DNA of 7,879 nt from Clostridiaceae bacterium (GTDB lineage: Bacteria > Bacillota > Clostridia > UMGS1883 > JAAYMJ01), in assembly GCA_012521455.1 (NCBI GenBank), contig JAAYMJ010000371.1:1-7879 (forward strand), in the 5' to 3' direction. The notes below the pieces were generated by a model. The model ran no database searches and was not told where the DNA came from. It worked only from the letters and a program-made list of their open reading frames with translations. Each line of letters begins with the position of its first letter. Position 1 is the first letter of the stretch. Of the stretch, positions 1-7,879 are shown one piece after another. The translations under genes were made by a program, and so were the position numbers.

Positions 1-666
1 AAAAACAAAAGGGGAAATATCCACTGCCTTACAATAATCGGGCAAATTGAGGGGCATATGCTCCTGCCGCCCCAGAACAAAACCACAAAATATGAACATG
101 TTATCCCCCAGCTTATATCCATTGAAGAAGATGAGAATACCGACGCTGTTTTAGTGGTGCTAAACACAATGGGCGGGGATGTGGAGGCGGGGCTTGCTTT
201 GGCGGAAATGATTGCCTCCATGAAAAAGCCCACCGTTTCCCTTGTTTTAGGCGGGGGACACAGCATAGGGGTGCCTTTGGCGGTATCCGCGGATTATTCC
301 TTTATTGTGCCAAGCGCCACCATGACGCTGCACCCCATCAGGATGAACGGGGTGGTAATAGGCGTGCCCCAAATGTTTGACTATTTTAATAAAATGCAGG
401 AGAGGGTCATTGAATTTGTAACCAGAAACTCAAAAATCACCCGCGAAAAACTCCGGGAGTTTATTTTTAACACAAAGGATTTGGCCAATGACATAGGTAC
501 CATTCTTTTAGGCGAGGAAGCGGTAAAATGCGGCCTGATTGACGAGGTGGGGGGCGTTAAGGAGGCTTTGGCAAAGTTATATGAGCTGATTGACAAACAT
601 AAAGCGGAAAAAGGAGCAAAAGCAAAAAGCGCTAAAAAGATAGCCACAAAACGGGCGAAAAAATAG
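1..666 (+). CDS. tepA: TepA-type ClpP-family serine protease, 3' part (5' end outside window)
   Basis: This is a ClpP-fold serine peptidase of the TepA (B. subtilis YmfB) group. Such proteins are cytoplasmic; B. subtilis TepA was linked to protein translocation, but the substrates are poorly defined. The reading frame is open from base 1 and already encodes family sequence ([12 protein letters not shown]) before the ATG at 58. That ATG is therefore an internal Met, not the start, and the true start lies to the left. In the 221 visible residues, the nucleophile is the Ser of GGGHSIGV (visible residue 88) and the His is in TLHP (111). The Asp of NDIGT (164) is the likely third triad member by rough alignment to ClpP; this is inferred. 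The family signature [13 protein letters not shown] precedes them. The C-terminus ends in a Lys/Ala-rich tail of about 22 residues that I do not recall in the Bacillus protein. It lies immediately upstream of ftsK/spoIIIE, the familiar Firmicutes arrangement. Family is secure; the exact subgroup is slightly less so. Confidence 0.9.
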   Translation, partial: KNKRGNIHCLTIIGQIEGHMLLPPQNKTTKYEHVIPQLISIEEDENTDAVLVVLNTMGGDVEAGLALAEMIASMKKPTVSLVLGGGHSIGVPLAVSADYSFIVPSATMTLHPIRMNGVVIGVPQMFDYFNKMQERVIEFVTRNSKITREKLREFIFNTKDLANDIGTILLGEEAVKCGLIDEVGGVKEALAKLYELIDKHKAEKGAKAKSAKKIATKRAKK

Positions 667-764
667 GCACAGTTTGTAGGAAAATTTATGCTTTAAAATA
701 TCTTTTATATATGATAATATTATTATTAAAGGCTTTTGTAGTATAAATTTTTGGGGTGTATTAT
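667..764 (+). other. AT-rich intergenic gap between tepA and ftsK
   Basis: This 98-base non-coding gap is the longest in the window. It is strongly AT-rich. Weak -10-like hexamers (TATGAT at 710-715, overlapping GATAAT at 713-718) are visible, but no good -35 box lies 16-18 bases upstream. I see no GC-rich hairpin followed by a T-run that would end tepA transcription. It may hold an ftsK promoter or simply be an operon spacer; the sequence does not decide. Confidence 0.5.
753..758 (+). promoter_or_regulatory. Weak ribosome binding site that favours the ftsK ATG
   Basis: GGGGTG pairs partly with the 16S rRNA 3' end and sits 6 bases before the ATG at 765. A GTG at 756 in the same frame would start inside this site and leave no upstream Shine-Dalgarno, so the ATG is the better start. 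Confidence 0.55.
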
Positions 765-3107
765 ATGAGTCAAAGGAAGAAGTTAAAAAGGGGAACCAAG
801 GCCACAAAAACCGCTTTTGGCGTTGATTTAAAAAATGAAATTGCGGCGGTTATTTTATTTACTGTTTTTGTGCTGCTTGCGTTAAGTTTTTACTTTAACC
901 AGGGCGGCATATTGGGTGAAAGTGTAAAATCCTTCTTTATGGGGCTTTTGGGATATGCTTCTTTTTTAACTCCCGTATATATTTTAATACTTGGGGTTTA
1001 CCTTACCACCAAAAAGAATTTTAAAGGGGTCAGGGTAAGGCTTTTGTTTATGTTTTTGTTTATTTTAAATTCAGCCTCAATGCTGCATTTGTGTTTTTAC
1101 AATGATGAAAACATGGACAAGCTTTCCACAATTGCTGGTATTTATTTTAGCGGCGCCGAAGGCATTGGAGGCGGGCTTTTAGGGGCGGCAGTGGCGCAGC
1201 CGCTGGTGTATTTGACCGGAAAAATTGCAGCATGGGTAATTTTATTATCCTTTTTGCTTATAATCCTTATTGTCCTTACCAATTATGCCCCCATAAACTT
1301 TATTGTAAATAAAATCGGGCAGTTAAGGGAAAGAAAGCGCGCTAAAATAAGCGAAGAAGTTGAGGTTGCAGCTGTTGAGCCTGAAATTGATTTAAATAAA
1401 AAGAAAAAACAGTTCAGGCTGTTTGGCGAGGACGAATTGGTGAGGGAAAACGCAAAAGAGGATAAAGTTATGGAAGAAGACGAGGTACATATTAAGCCGC
1501 AAGATGAGGAGAACGAAGATATTTCCATAAAGATATACCCCGCGGAAGATGGCGCAAAAAAGGGAAGGAAGACCGCTGAAAAAGAGGCGGTAAAAGAAGA
1601 AAGCGATGAAAAGAAAGTTTCAGGCGGAGAAATAGAAAATTTTGAAATTTCCCCCTTGCAGGAAAGGATTGAATATCTATACCCACCAATTGACCTTTTA
1701 AATAAGGTAACACCCCCAAAAGGGGTGGATAAGCCCCAGGATTTGAGGGAAAGCGCTAAAAAGCTGATTGTAACCCTAAAAAGTTTCGGGGTGGAAGCAA
1801 GGGTATTGGAAGTTACTAAAGGGCCAACGGTGACAAGGTTTGAAATCCAGCCAAGCGCAGGGGTAAAGGTTAGTAAAATCGTGAATTTGGCTGACGATAT
1901 TGCCCTAAACCTTGCGGCGGCGGGGGTAAGGATTGAAGCCCCCATACCTGGCAAAGCCGCGGTGGGGATTGAAATCCCCAACTCCAACGTGAGCCTTGTG
2001 GCGCTGCGGGATGTCATAGACTCTGACGAATTTAAAAACTTTGAGTCAAAAACCGCTTTTGCGATGGGAAAGGACATTTCAGGCAATTCCGTAATCGCCG
2101 ACATTTCAAAAATGCCCCACCTTTTGATTGCGGGGGCTACTGGGTCGGGTAAAAGCGTGTGCATAAATACGTTAATTACAAGCATTTTGTATAAAGCGGA
2201 CCCCAATGAGGTAAAGCTTTTGTTAATTGACCCGAAAGTTGTGGAACTAGGGGTTTATAACGGCATACCCCATCTTTTAATCCCCGTGGTTACCGACCCG
2301 CGCCGTGCGGCGGGGGCGCTAAACTGGGCGGTCACTGAAATGACAAGGCGCTACCGCCTCTTTGCGGAAGCGTCGGTCCGCGACATTTACGGGTTTAACG
2401 AATTTGCGCGGCTAAATGATGAGCCAACTTTGGAACAGATTATAATCATTATAGACGAGCTTGCGGATTTAATGATGGTGGCGCCAAAAGACGTGGAAGA
2501 AGCGATTTGCCGCCTGGCTCAAATGGCAAGGGCGGCGGGCATGCACTTGGTTATTGCCACCCAAAGGCCGTCGGTTGACGTAATCACAGGGGTTATTAAG
2601 GCAAATATACCCTCCCGCATTTCCTTTGCGGTGTCAAGCCAGATTGACTCCCGCACCATTTTGGACATGGCGGGGGCGGAAAAACTTTTGGGCAGGGGCG
2701 ATATGCTCTATCTCCCCATTGGCGCCTCAAAGCCCAAACGTATTCAAGGGGCCTATATCTCCGACAAGGAAGTGGAACGGGTTGTTGAATACGTAAAGAT
2801 GAGCGCAAAGCCGCAGTATGATGAAGATATACTTGAGCATATAGAAAACGAGGGCGTTGAACAAAAGGTGGACCCCGGGGAAGCTGACGAGCTTTTGCCC
2901 GAGGCGATTGAGCTTGTAGTGGAAACCCAGATGGCGTCGGTTTCCTTAATTCAAAGAAGGTTAAGCGTCGGCCACAGCAGGGCGGGCCGCATAATTGACC
3001 AGATGGAAGCCCGAGGGATTATCGGGCCCCATGAGGGAAGCAAGCCTAGACAAGTTTTAATAACAAAGGAACAATATTATGAAATGCTACAAAAAGGGCA
3101 GCTATAG
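765..3107 (+). CDS. ftsK: DNA translocase FtsK/SpoIIIE
   Basis: This is a septum-anchored hexameric ATPase that pumps double-stranded DNA during chromosome segregation; in sporulating Firmicutes the SpoIIIE version moves the chromosome into the forespore. With the ATG at 765 it has 780 residues, normal for the family. The N-terminus has about four membrane segments (roughly residues 26-44, 57-80, 91-112 and 155-175). A highly charged Lys/Glu-rich linker follows (about 185-305), then the alpha domain (about 307-400). The RecA-like motor carries Walker A GATGSGKS (457-464) and Walker [11 protein letters not shown] with D564 and E565. The C-terminal gamma winged helix (about 709-770, including [20 protein letters not shown]) is the DNA-reading domain that recognises polar sequences in known homologues. 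A GTG nine bases upstream would add only three residues and overlaps the ribosome binding site. The tepA neighbour favours a SpoIIIE-like role, but sequence alone does not separate vegetative FtsK from SpoIIIE. No defects are seen. Confidence 0.97.
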   Translation: MSQRKKLKRGTKATKTAFGVDLKNEIAAVILFTVFVLLALSFYFNQGGILGESVKSFFMGLLGYASFLTPVYILILGVYLTTKKNFKGVRVRLLFMFLFILNSASMLHLCFYNDENMDKLSTIAGIYFSGAEGIGGGLLGAAVAQPLVYLTGKIAAWVILLSFLLIILIVLTNYAPINFIVNKIGQLRERKRAKISEEVEVAAVEPEIDLNKKKKQFRLFGEDELVRENAKEDKVMEEDEVHIKPQDEENEDISIKIYPAEDGAKKGRKTAEKEAVKEESDEKKVSGGEIENFEISPLQERIEYLYPPIDLLNKVTPPKGVDKPQDLRESAKKLIVTLKSFGVEARVLEVTKGPTVTRFEIQPSAGVKVSKIVNLADDIALNLAAAGVRIEAPIPGKAAVGIEIPNSNVSLVALRDVIDSDEFKNFESKTAFAMGKDISGNSVIADISKMPHLLIAGATGSGKSVCINTLITSILYKADPNEVKLLLIDPKVVELGVYNGIPHLLIPVVTDPRRAAGALNWAVTEMTRRYRLFAEASVRDIYGFNEFARLNDEPTLEQIIIIIDELADLMMVAPKDVEEAICRLAQMARAAGMHLVIATQRPSVDVITGVIKANIPSRISFAVSSQIDSRTILDMAGAEKLLGRGDMLYLPIGASKPKRIQGAYISDKEVERVVEYVKMSAKPQYDEDILEHIENEGVEQKVDPGEADELLPEAIELVVETQMASVSLIQRRLSVGHSRAGRIIDQMEARGIIGPHEGSKPRQVLITKEQYYEMLQKGQL

Positions 3108-3114
3108 TTTTATT

Positions 3115-3119
3115 GGAGG
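3115..3119 (+). promoter_or_regulatory. Ribosome binding site of the ygiQ-type gene
   Basis: A perfect GGAGG lies 5 bases before the ATG at 3125. An in-frame TTG at 3113 would place this site inside the coding sequence, so the ATG is chosen as the start. Confidence 0.85.
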
Positions 3120-3124
3120 TTAGA

Positions 3125-5005
3125 ATGTTTTTACCTGTTTCAAAAAAGGATATAAAAGAGCGGGGCTGGGACTATTACGACTTTTTGTTTATAACAGGGG
3201 ACGCCTACATTGACCATCCTTCCTTTGGCGTTGCGATATTATCAAGGCTTTTGGAAAAGGAAGGCTACCGTGTGGCAATTTTGGCTCAGCCCCCGTGGCA
3301 GGACACGAAAGCTTTTGAAGATTTTGGGCGCCCCCGCCTTGGGGTTTTAATCTCGGGCGGGGTCATAGATTCCATGGTAAACCACTATACCGCGAGCAAA
3401 AAAAGAAGGACGGGCGATGTTTATTCCCCCGGCGGAAAAGATAATTTAAGGCCGGATAGGTGTGTTATTGTCTATTCAAACAAGGTCAGGGAGGCCTTTG
3501 GGGATATTCCAATAATAATCGGGGGAATTGAGGCAAGCCTGCGCCGTTTTGCCCATTATGACTACTGGCAGGACAAAGTCCGTCGCTCAATACTTTTTGA
3601 TTCAAGGGCGGACTTAATCTCCTACGGTATGGGGGAACATCAGACCATTGAGATTGCAAAGGCGTTAAATGACGGGGTTAATATAAAGGATATTACATGG
3701 ATAAAAGGCACCTGCTACAAAGCGGGTGAAATTCCCGAAGGCGCGATTGAAATCCCATCCTATGAGGAAGTGAGGGACGACAAATACAAATACGCCCAAA
3801 GCGCAAAAATCACATATGAGGAACAGGACCCCATCAGGGGGCATATTATTGCCCAAAAGCACGGGGATAAATATTTAATCCAAAATCCCCCCGCAATGCC
3901 CCTGACCACTGAGGAAATGGATAAAGTGTACTCCCTTCCCTATGAGCGGACGTATCACCCCATGTATGAAAAAGACGGGGGGGTAAAAGCAATTGAAGAA
4001 GTGAAATATTCCATCACTTCCTCCCGCGGCTGTTTTGGGGCCTGCTCTTTTTGCGCGCTGACTTTTCATCAGGGAAGGATTGTGCAGTCAAGAAGCCACA
4101 AGTCCATTTTGGCGGAAGCCCAAAAGTTGATTTGGGAGCCCGATTTTAAAGGCTATATCCACGATGTGGGTGGCCCTACGGCAAACTTCAGGGCGCCTTC
4201 GTGCAAAAAGCAGCTGGAGTTTGGGACCTGCAAAAACCGCGAGTGTTTGTATCCTGCACCATGCAGGAATTTGGATGTGTCCCACAGGGATTATCTTGAG
4301 CTTTTGAGGAAATTGAGGGATTTACCCAATGTGAAAAAAGTTTTCATCCGCTCAGGCATTAGGTATGACTATTTGTTATATGATAAGGATGAAGAGTTTT
4401 TTTACGAGCTTTGCCAGCACCATGTAAGCGGCCAGCTAAAGGTGGCGCCTGAGCATATTTCGGACAATGTCCTAAAATACATGGGAAAACCCAAAGTTGA
4501 AGTTTATGATAAATTCAAGGATAAGTTTAAAAAGATAAATGAAAAGATAAAAAAAGAGCAATACCTTGTGCCGTATTTAATGTCGAGCCATCCTGGCAGC
4601 ACATTAAATGACGCCATTGAGCTTGCCCTGTATTTAAAAAAGAATAACATAAGGCCAGAGCAGGTGCAGGACTTTTACCCCACCCCCGGGACATTGTCAA
4701 CGGCCATGTTTTACACAGGGATTGACCCTAGAACCATGCAAAAGGTGTATGTCCCCAAAAGCTATAAGGAAAAGCAGATGCAGCGGGCGCTTTTGCAGTA
4801 TTATGACCCCAAAAACTACGACTTAATTTATGAGGCGCTCATTAGGGCAGGAAGAACGGATTTAATCGGGTATTCAAAGGATTCATTAATAAAACCAAGA
4901 CAAGGAAGGAGTAAAACACATGATATTGGACGGAAAGGCGTTGTCAAAAAGGATAAAGGACAACCTAAAGGAAGAAGTGGCAAAACTAAAGGAAGAAGGC
5001 GTTAA
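3125..5005 (+). CDS. YgiQ family radical SAM protein (UPF0313)
   Basis: This is a radical SAM enzyme of the YgiQ family, whose reaction is not established as far as I know. The predicted protein has 626 residues with the family N-terminal region ([19 protein letters not shown] onward, about 1-290). The radical SAM core carries the 4Fe-4S/SAM motif CFGACSFC, with C303, C307 and C310 in CX3CX2C spacing. A second cysteine group follows at C360, C369, C374 and C380; I recall a similar group in E. coli YgiQ, so it is probably a family trait that may hold a second metal site (inference). The C-terminal region (about 511-597, starting [13 protein letters not shown]) is also family-typical. The last 28 residues (599-626) are very basic, 12 of 28 being Lys or Arg, and are encoded out of frame within the start of folD. 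The gene starts 17 bases after ftsK and is probably co-transcribed with it. Family assignment is firm; the function is unknown. Confidence 0.94.
   Translation: MFLPVSKKDIKERGWDYYDFLFITGDAYIDHPSFGVAILSRLLEKEGYRVAILAQPPWQDTKAFEDFGRPRLGVLISGGVIDSMVNHYTASKKRRTGDVYSPGGKDNLRPDRCVIVYSNKVREAFGDIPIIIGGIEASLRRFAHYDYWQDKVRRSILFDSRADLISYGMGEHQTIEIAKALNDGVNIKDITWIKGTCYKAGEIPEGAIEIPSYEEVRDDKYKYAQSAKITYEEQDPIRGHIIAQKHGDKYLIQNPPAMPLTTEEMDKVYSLPYERTYHPMYEKDGGVKAIEEVKYSITSSRGCFGACSFCALTFHQGRIVQSRSHKSILAEAQKLIWEPDFKGYIHDVGGPTANFRAPSCKKQLEFGTCKNRECLYPAPCRNLDVSHRDYLELLRKLRDLPNVKKVFIRSGIRYDYLLYDKDEEFFYELCQHHVSGQLKVAPEHISDNVLKYMGKPKVEVYDKFKDKFKKINEKIKKEQYLVPYLMSSHPGSTLNDAIELALYLKKNNIRPEQVQDFYPTPGTLSTAMFYTGIDPRTMQKVYVPKSYKEKQMQRALLQYYDPKNYDLIYEALIRAGRTDLIGYSKDSLIKPRQGRSKTHDIGRKGVVKKDKGQPKGRSGKTKGRRR
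4904..4911 (+). promoter_or_regulatory. folD ribosome binding site inside the ygiQ coding region
   Basis: GGAAGGAG lies 8 bases before the folD ATG at 4920 and is wholly within the upstream coding sequence. It supports 4920 as the real folD start and therefore supports the long overlap with ygiQ. Confidence 0.8.
4920..5005 (+). other. 86-base out-of-frame overlap of ygiQ and folD
   Basis: Both reading frames are open here: folD codons begin at 4920, and ygiQ codons begin one base earlier and run to a TAA at 5003-5005. FolD reads its normal first helix, while YgiQ reads a Lys/Arg/Gly-rich tail. Because the FolD sequence is family-typical, the YgiQ tail is probably the by-product reading. Confidence 0.85.
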
Positions 5006-5765
5006 GGTAGGCCTTGCGGTAATTATCGTGGGGGACGACCCTGCAAGCCGGGTTTATGTGAACAACAAAAAGAAGGCCTGTGAGGAAATCGGCATATACT
5101 CCGAGGAATATGCCCTTCCAAGCGAGGCTACGGAACAAGAAGTGATTGATATTATAAACACCCTAAATGAAAGGGACGATATTTCGGGGATTTTAGTGCA
5201 GCTTCCCCTTCCGAAACATATAAATGAGACAAATATCATAAACGCCATAAGCTACAAAAAAGACGTTGACGCTTTTCACCCCGTAAATGTGGGGAAAATC
5301 ATGACAGGGGACTTTGATTTTCTACCCTGCACCCCCGCTGGGGTTATGGAACTAATTAAAGAAAGCGGCGTTAGCGTTGAGGGGAAAGAATGCGTTGTAA
5401 TCGGCAGAAGCAATATTGTGGGAAAACCGCAGGCAATGCTACTACTTCATCAAAACGGGACAGTGACCATCTGCCATTCTAAGACTAAAAACTTAAAAGA
5501 AGTGACAAAACGGGCGGATATTTTAGTTGCGGCGGTGGGAAGGCCCAAATTTGTCACAGCGGATATGGTAAAAGAAGGGGCCGTTGTAATAGATGTGGGC
5601 ATTAACCGCACAGAGGAAGGAAAACTTGTGGGGGATGTGGATTTTGAAAATGTAAAAGATACCGCGTATGCCATAACCCCTGTTCCAGGCGGTGTCGGCC
5701 CCATGACCATTGCAATGCTTATGAAAAACACGGTGAAAGCGGCAAGGCTTTTGGCAAATAAATAA
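4920..5765 (+). CDS. folD: Bifunctional methylenetetrahydrofolate dehydrogenase / methenyltetrahydrofolate cyclohydrolase FolD
   Basis: This cytoplasmic enzyme converts 5,10-methylene-THF to 5,10-methenyl-THF (NADP-linked) and then to 10-formyl-THF, which feeds purine and formyl-methionine synthesis; in acetogens it is also part of the Wood-Ljungdahl methyl branch. At 281 residues it has the usual length. Catalytic-domain markers are Y46 and K50 in [10 protein letters not shown]94 in VQLPLP and D117 in KDVDAFHP, matching human Tyr52, Lys56, Gln100 and Asp125. The Rossmann nucleotide site shows [11 protein letters not shown] (160-170), CHSKT (185-189) and VIDVGIN (223-229). The C-terminal signature [11 protein letters not shown] spans 253-263. 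The start has a good internal ribosome binding site and the standard FolD N-terminus ([10 protein letters not shown]). Its first 86 bases overlap the end of ygiQ in another frame, suggesting translational coupling. No missing residue or frameshift is seen. Confidence 0.98.
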   Translation: MILDGKALSKRIKDNLKEEVAKLKEEGVKVGLAVIIVGDDPASRVYVNNKKKACEEIGIYSEEYALPSEATEQEVIDIINTLNERDDISGILVQLPLPKHINETNIINAISYKKDVDAFHPVNVGKIMTGDFDFLPCTPAGVMELIKESGVSVEGKECVVIGRSNIVGKPQAMLLLHQNGTVTICHSKTKNLKEVTKRADILVAAVGRPKFVTADMVKEGAVVIDVGINRTEEGKLVGDVDFENVKDTAYAITPVPGGVGPMTIAMLMKNTVKAARLLANK

Positions 5766-5811
5766 AGGGGTTTTTACATAAAATATTTGTATATTTTTTT
5801 GGAGGGCAAGT
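5766..5811 (+). other. Short folD-asnS spacer with asnS ribosome binding site
   Basis: This 46-base AT-rich spacer holds a run of seven T (5794-5800) directly before GGAGGG (5801-5806), which sits 5 bases before the asnS ATG. No stable GC-rich hairpin precedes the T-run, so it is not a convincing terminator. -35/-10-like pieces (TTTACA at 5773, TATATT at 5790) are only 11 bases apart, too close for a sigma-A promoter. The gap is far too short for a T-box leader. Confidence 0.6.
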
Positions 5812-7203
5812 ATGGTTAAGACGGATATCAAGGAATTATATAAAAATCCCGCTTCTTTTGAAAACAAGGAAATAACTGTTGGCGGCTGGGTCAGGACTAT
5901 CAGGGACTTAAAAACCTTTGGGTTTATTGAACTAAATGACGGGAGTTTCCTAAAGAGTTTGCAGATAGTCTTTGAAGACGGTGTTGTTGAAAATTTTGAA
6001 GAAATTGCAAAACTCAATGTGGGAAGTTCAATAATTTGCGAAGGGACTTTGGTGCTAACCCCTGCCGCAAAACAGCCCTTTGAGCTTAAGGCTAAAAAAA
6101 TAGCGGTGGAAGGAAAGTCCCAGCCCGATTACCCGCTTCAGAAAAAAAGGCATTCCTTTGAGTTTCTAAGAACTATAACCCATCTTAGGCCTAGAACCAA
6201 CACATTTTCGGCGGTATTTAGGATAAGGTCGCTGGCGGCATATGCTATTCACAAATTTTTCAACGAACGGGGCTTTATTTATGTAAACACCCCCATAATC
6301 ACGGTTTCCGACTGTGAGGGCGCGGGGGAAATGTTTAGGGTCTCCACTTTGGATTTTGGGAATTTGCCCAAAAAAGACGGAAAAGTTGACTTTTCACAGG
6401 ACTTTTTCGGAAAAGAAGCGTACCTTACAGTAAGCGGGCAGCTGGAGGCTGAAAGCTATGCCCTTGCTTTTGGCAAGGTTTACACCTTCGGGCCAACCTT
6501 CAGGGCTGAAAACTCCAATACCGCGCGGCACGCTGCGGAGTTTTGGATGATTGAGCCTGAAATGGCCTTTGCGGATTTACAAGACGACATGGCGTTGGCT
6601 GAGGATATGATAAAATACATCATAAACTACTGCCTTGAAAACGCCCCTGAGGAAATGGGGTTTTTCAATAATTTTATCGACAATACCTTATTGGACAGGT
6701 TAAATAACGTAATATCCAATGAATTTGCCCGAATTAGCTATACTGAAGCTGTTGACATTTTAAAGGAGGCAAAAGAGGATTTTGTGTACCCCGTAGCTTG
6801 GGGCATGGATTTACAGACGGAACATGAGAGGTATATCACGGAAAAGGTATTTAAAAAGCCTGTTTTTGTGACGGACTACCCGAAAGAGATTAAGGCTTTT
6901 TACATGCGTTTAAATGACGACGGAAAAACCGTTGCGGCCATGGACCTTTTGGTGCCCGGGGTTGGGGAGATAATTGGCGGGAGCCAAAGGGAAGAAAGGT
7001 TTGACGTGCTTGTTAAGAAAATGAAGGACGCAGGCCTTAACATTGATGACTACTGGTGGTATTTGGATTTGAGAAAATACGGCTCTGCAAAGCATGCGGG
7101 GTTTGGCTTGGGCTTTGAAAGAATGATTATGTATTTAACAGGCATGTCAAATATCAGGGACGTTTTAAGCTTTCCAAGAACGGTAAATAACGCAGGAATT
7201 TGA
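5812..7203 (+). CDS. asnS: Asparagine--tRNA ligase (AsnRS)
   Basis: This cytoplasmic class IIb aminoacyl-tRNA synthetase joins asparagine to tRNA-Asn using ATP. The predicted 463 residues are typical for bacterial AsnRS. The N-terminal OB-fold anticodon-binding domain (about 18-100) includes [12 protein letters not shown]. The class II catalytic core shows a motif 1 region around [11 protein letters not shown] (154-164), motif 2 [20 protein letters not shown] (229-248), with the AsnRS-type ENSNT and R231, and motif 3 [15 protein letters not shown] (430-444), with R437. The C-terminal SFPRT closes the core. The motif 2 context and the lack of a GAD domain separate it from bacterial AspRS. Its presence means this cell can charge Asn directly rather than relying only on tRNA-dependent amidation. 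It lies 46 bases after folD and 13 before the TPR gene, so it looks internal to an operon. Confidence 0.97.
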   Translation: MVKTDIKELYKNPASFENKEITVGGWVRTIRDLKTFGFIELNDGSFLKSLQIVFEDGVVENFEEIAKLNVGSSIICEGTLVLTPAAKQPFELKAKKIAVEGKSQPDYPLQKKRHSFEFLRTITHLRPRTNTFSAVFRIRSLAAYAIHKFFNERGFIYVNTPIITVSDCEGAGEMFRVSTLDFGNLPKKDGKVDFSQDFFGKEAYLTVSGQLEAESYALAFGKVYTFGPTFRAENSNTARHAAEFWMIEPEMAFADLQDDMALAEDMIKYIINYCLENAPEEMGFFNNFIDNTLLDRLNNVISNEFARISYTEAVDILKEAKEDFVYPVAWGMDLQTEHERYITEKVFKKPVFVTDYPKEIKAFYMRLNDDGKTVAAMDLLVPGVGEIIGGSQREERFDVLVKKMKDAGLNIDDYWWYLDLRKYGSAKHAGFGLGFERMIMYLTGMSNIRDVLSFPRTVNNAGI

Positions 7204-7204
7204 G

Positions 7205-7210
7205 AAGGGA
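7205..7210 (+). promoter_or_regulatory. Ribosome binding site of the TPR gene
   Basis: AAGGGA lies just after the asnS stop and 6 bases before the ATG at 7217. A competing ATG at 7210 overlaps the site and opens only a short frame in another phase, so 7217 is the start. Confidence 0.75.
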
Positions 7211-7216
7211 TGAAAG

Positions 7217-7879
7217 ATGAATTTTTTAAAGATTTTAATTCCGGCATTTATCATCTACTTTGTTTCAATAAAATTCGGGACATGGTACGGTGCCGGGGTT
7301 GCGCTCATATTTGTGCTGATTTACGGGGTTTATGAAATCCCCACCTTTCTTGTGATGAAGGGGAATAAATTATATGAAGAAGGAAATTCGGAGCTTGCTT
7401 TTAAATATTTTAACAAGGCCTACAAAAGCGGAAGGCTCCGCGGGACTTACGCCATATATTACGGCTACCTTCTTTTAAAGGAAGGAAAATTTGACGAAGG
7501 CGGGAATATTTTAAAAGAAATCATTGATAACCCCAAATACTCCTTTGCTGACAAGCGCAGCGCAAAGTGCAATTATGCGCTGTATTTGTGGAAAAAGGAC
7601 AAGCTGGATGAGGCAATCGCCCTTTTGGAGGATGTGATAAAAGAGTATAAAAACTCCACCGTTTACGGGACTTTGGGATATTTTTATATATTAAAAAATG
7701 ATTTGGAAAAAGCGCTGGAGTTTAACCTTGAGGCCTATGACTTTAACGATTCGGACAGGGTAATTGCCGACAATTTAGGGTATTTGAGGTATCTTTTGGG
7801 GGAATATGATGAAAGCGAAAAGATTTATAAAAAACTGATAAAGCAGGACCCAAAAACCCCTGTTGTATATTATAACTAC
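7217..7879 (+). CDS. Membrane-anchored tetratricopeptide repeat protein, 5' part (3' end outside window)
   Basis: The frame from ATG 7217 stays open to the last base, giving 221 visible residues with no stop, so the C-terminus is missing. The N-terminus has a hydrophobic segment at about 3-18 (FLKILIPAFIIYFVSI) and a second at about 23-39, probably a membrane hairpin or signal-anchor. From residue 49 the protein is a run of degenerate TPR-like helix pairs at about 49-75, 78-105, 115-146, 147-178 and 181-214. Examples of TPR-like cores are GNKLYEEGNSELAFKYFNKA, LDEAIALLEDVI, DLEKALEFNLEAY and LGEYDESEKIYKKL. TPR domains bind other proteins, so a cytoplasmic scaffold or adaptor at the membrane is a reasonable inference; no catalytic motif is seen. 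It starts 13 bases after asnS with a good ribosome binding site and shares the strand and base use of its neighbours, so it is likely co-transcribed. I do not recognise a named family and give no gene symbol. Confidence 0.88.
   Translation, partial: MNFLKILIPAFIIYFVSIKFGTWYGAGVALIFVLIYGVYEIPTFLVMKGNKLYEEGNSELAFKYFNKAYKSGRLRGTYAIYYGYLLLKEGKFDEGGNILKEIIDNPKYSFADKRSAKCNYALYLWKKDKLDEAIALLEDVIKEYKNSTVYGTLGYFYILKNDLEKALEFNLEAYDFNDSDRVIADNLGYLRYLLGEYDESEKIYKKLIKQDPKTPVVYYNY

Noticed and set aside
58..60. ATG at 58 as the tepA start
   Set aside because: The frame is open upstream and encodes conserved TepA residues before this Met, so the gene starts outside the window.
710..718. -10-like TATGAT/GATAAT upstream of ftsK
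   Set aside because: No matching -35 at proper spacing; such hexamers are frequent in AT-rich spacers, so I do not call a promoter.
1283..2206. 307-codon open frame on the minus strand opposite ftsK
   Set aside because: It lies entirely antisense to a well-matched ftsK coding region, its Ser/Phe/Leu-rich translation resembles no family I know, and it reflects the complement of purine-rich codons.
2690..2697. GGGCAGGG, matching the E. coli FtsK polar sequence GGGNAGGG
   Set aside because: About one match is expected by chance in the window, it lies within normal ftsK codons, and KOPS consensus differs between lineages.
5773..5800. Possible promoter or terminator between folD and asnS
   Set aside because: The -35/-10-like boxes are only 11 bases apart, and the T-run is not preceded by a stable stem.
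5523..6017. 164-codon minus-strand frame spanning the folD-asnS junction
   Set aside because: It is antisense to two conserved genes, has no recognisable motif, and its composition fits a shadow of coding sequence.
7202..7209. GAGAAGGG, identical to the SpoIIIE recognition sequence described in B. subtilis
   Set aside because: It coincides with the asnS stop and the TPR gene ribosome binding site. About 0.24 such 8-mers are expected by chance on both strands of a window this size, so one copy is not evidence of a translocation signal. Genome-wide strand skew would be needed.
7210..7345. Short frame from the ATG at 7210
   Set aside because: It stops early, overlaps the ribosome binding site, and competes with the 221-codon TPR frame starting at 7217.

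Overview
The window is ordinary-looking chromosomal DNA from a low-to-moderate GC Gram-positive bacterium, most likely a member of the Clostridia/Firmicutes. The evidence is a TepA-type ClpP-like protease directly followed by an FtsK/SpoIIIE DNA translocase (the same neighbourhood as in Bacillus subtilis), purine-rich coding strands, GGAGG-type ribosome binding sites, and many AAA/TTA/ATA codons beside GGG, CCC and AGG. I cannot name the genus from the sequence alone.

Layout: six genes lie on the + strand and cover almost the whole window. (1) The 3' part of tepA (1-666) is open at the left edge. (2) After a 98-base AT-rich gap comes ftsK/spoIIIE (765-3107). (3) A ygiQ-type radical SAM gene (3125-5005) starts 17 bases later. 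(4) folD (4920-5765) begins inside the end of ygiQ and overlaps it by 86 bases in another frame. (5) asnS (5812-7203) follows after 46 bases. (6) A membrane-anchored TPR-repeat protein (7217 to the right edge, no stop reached) follows after 13 bases. No RNA genes, mobile elements, CRISPR arrays, long repeats or convincing terminators were seen. No gene-free stretch reaches 300 bases; the longest is 98.

The tight spacing from ftsK onward suggests one co-transcribed unit. Its products are not one pathway: DNA segregation (FtsK), an uncharacterised radical SAM enzyme (YgiQ), folate one-carbon metabolism (FolD), tRNA-Asn charging (AsnS) and a TPR scaffold of unknown role. It looks like a housekeeping cluster, not a defence or mobile system.

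I did not find a clearly new biological system. The points most worth a second look are the out-of-frame ygiQ/folD overlap, which gives YgiQ a very basic tail; the uncharacterised two-helix membrane TPR protein behind asnS; and the second cysteine cluster in YgiQ.
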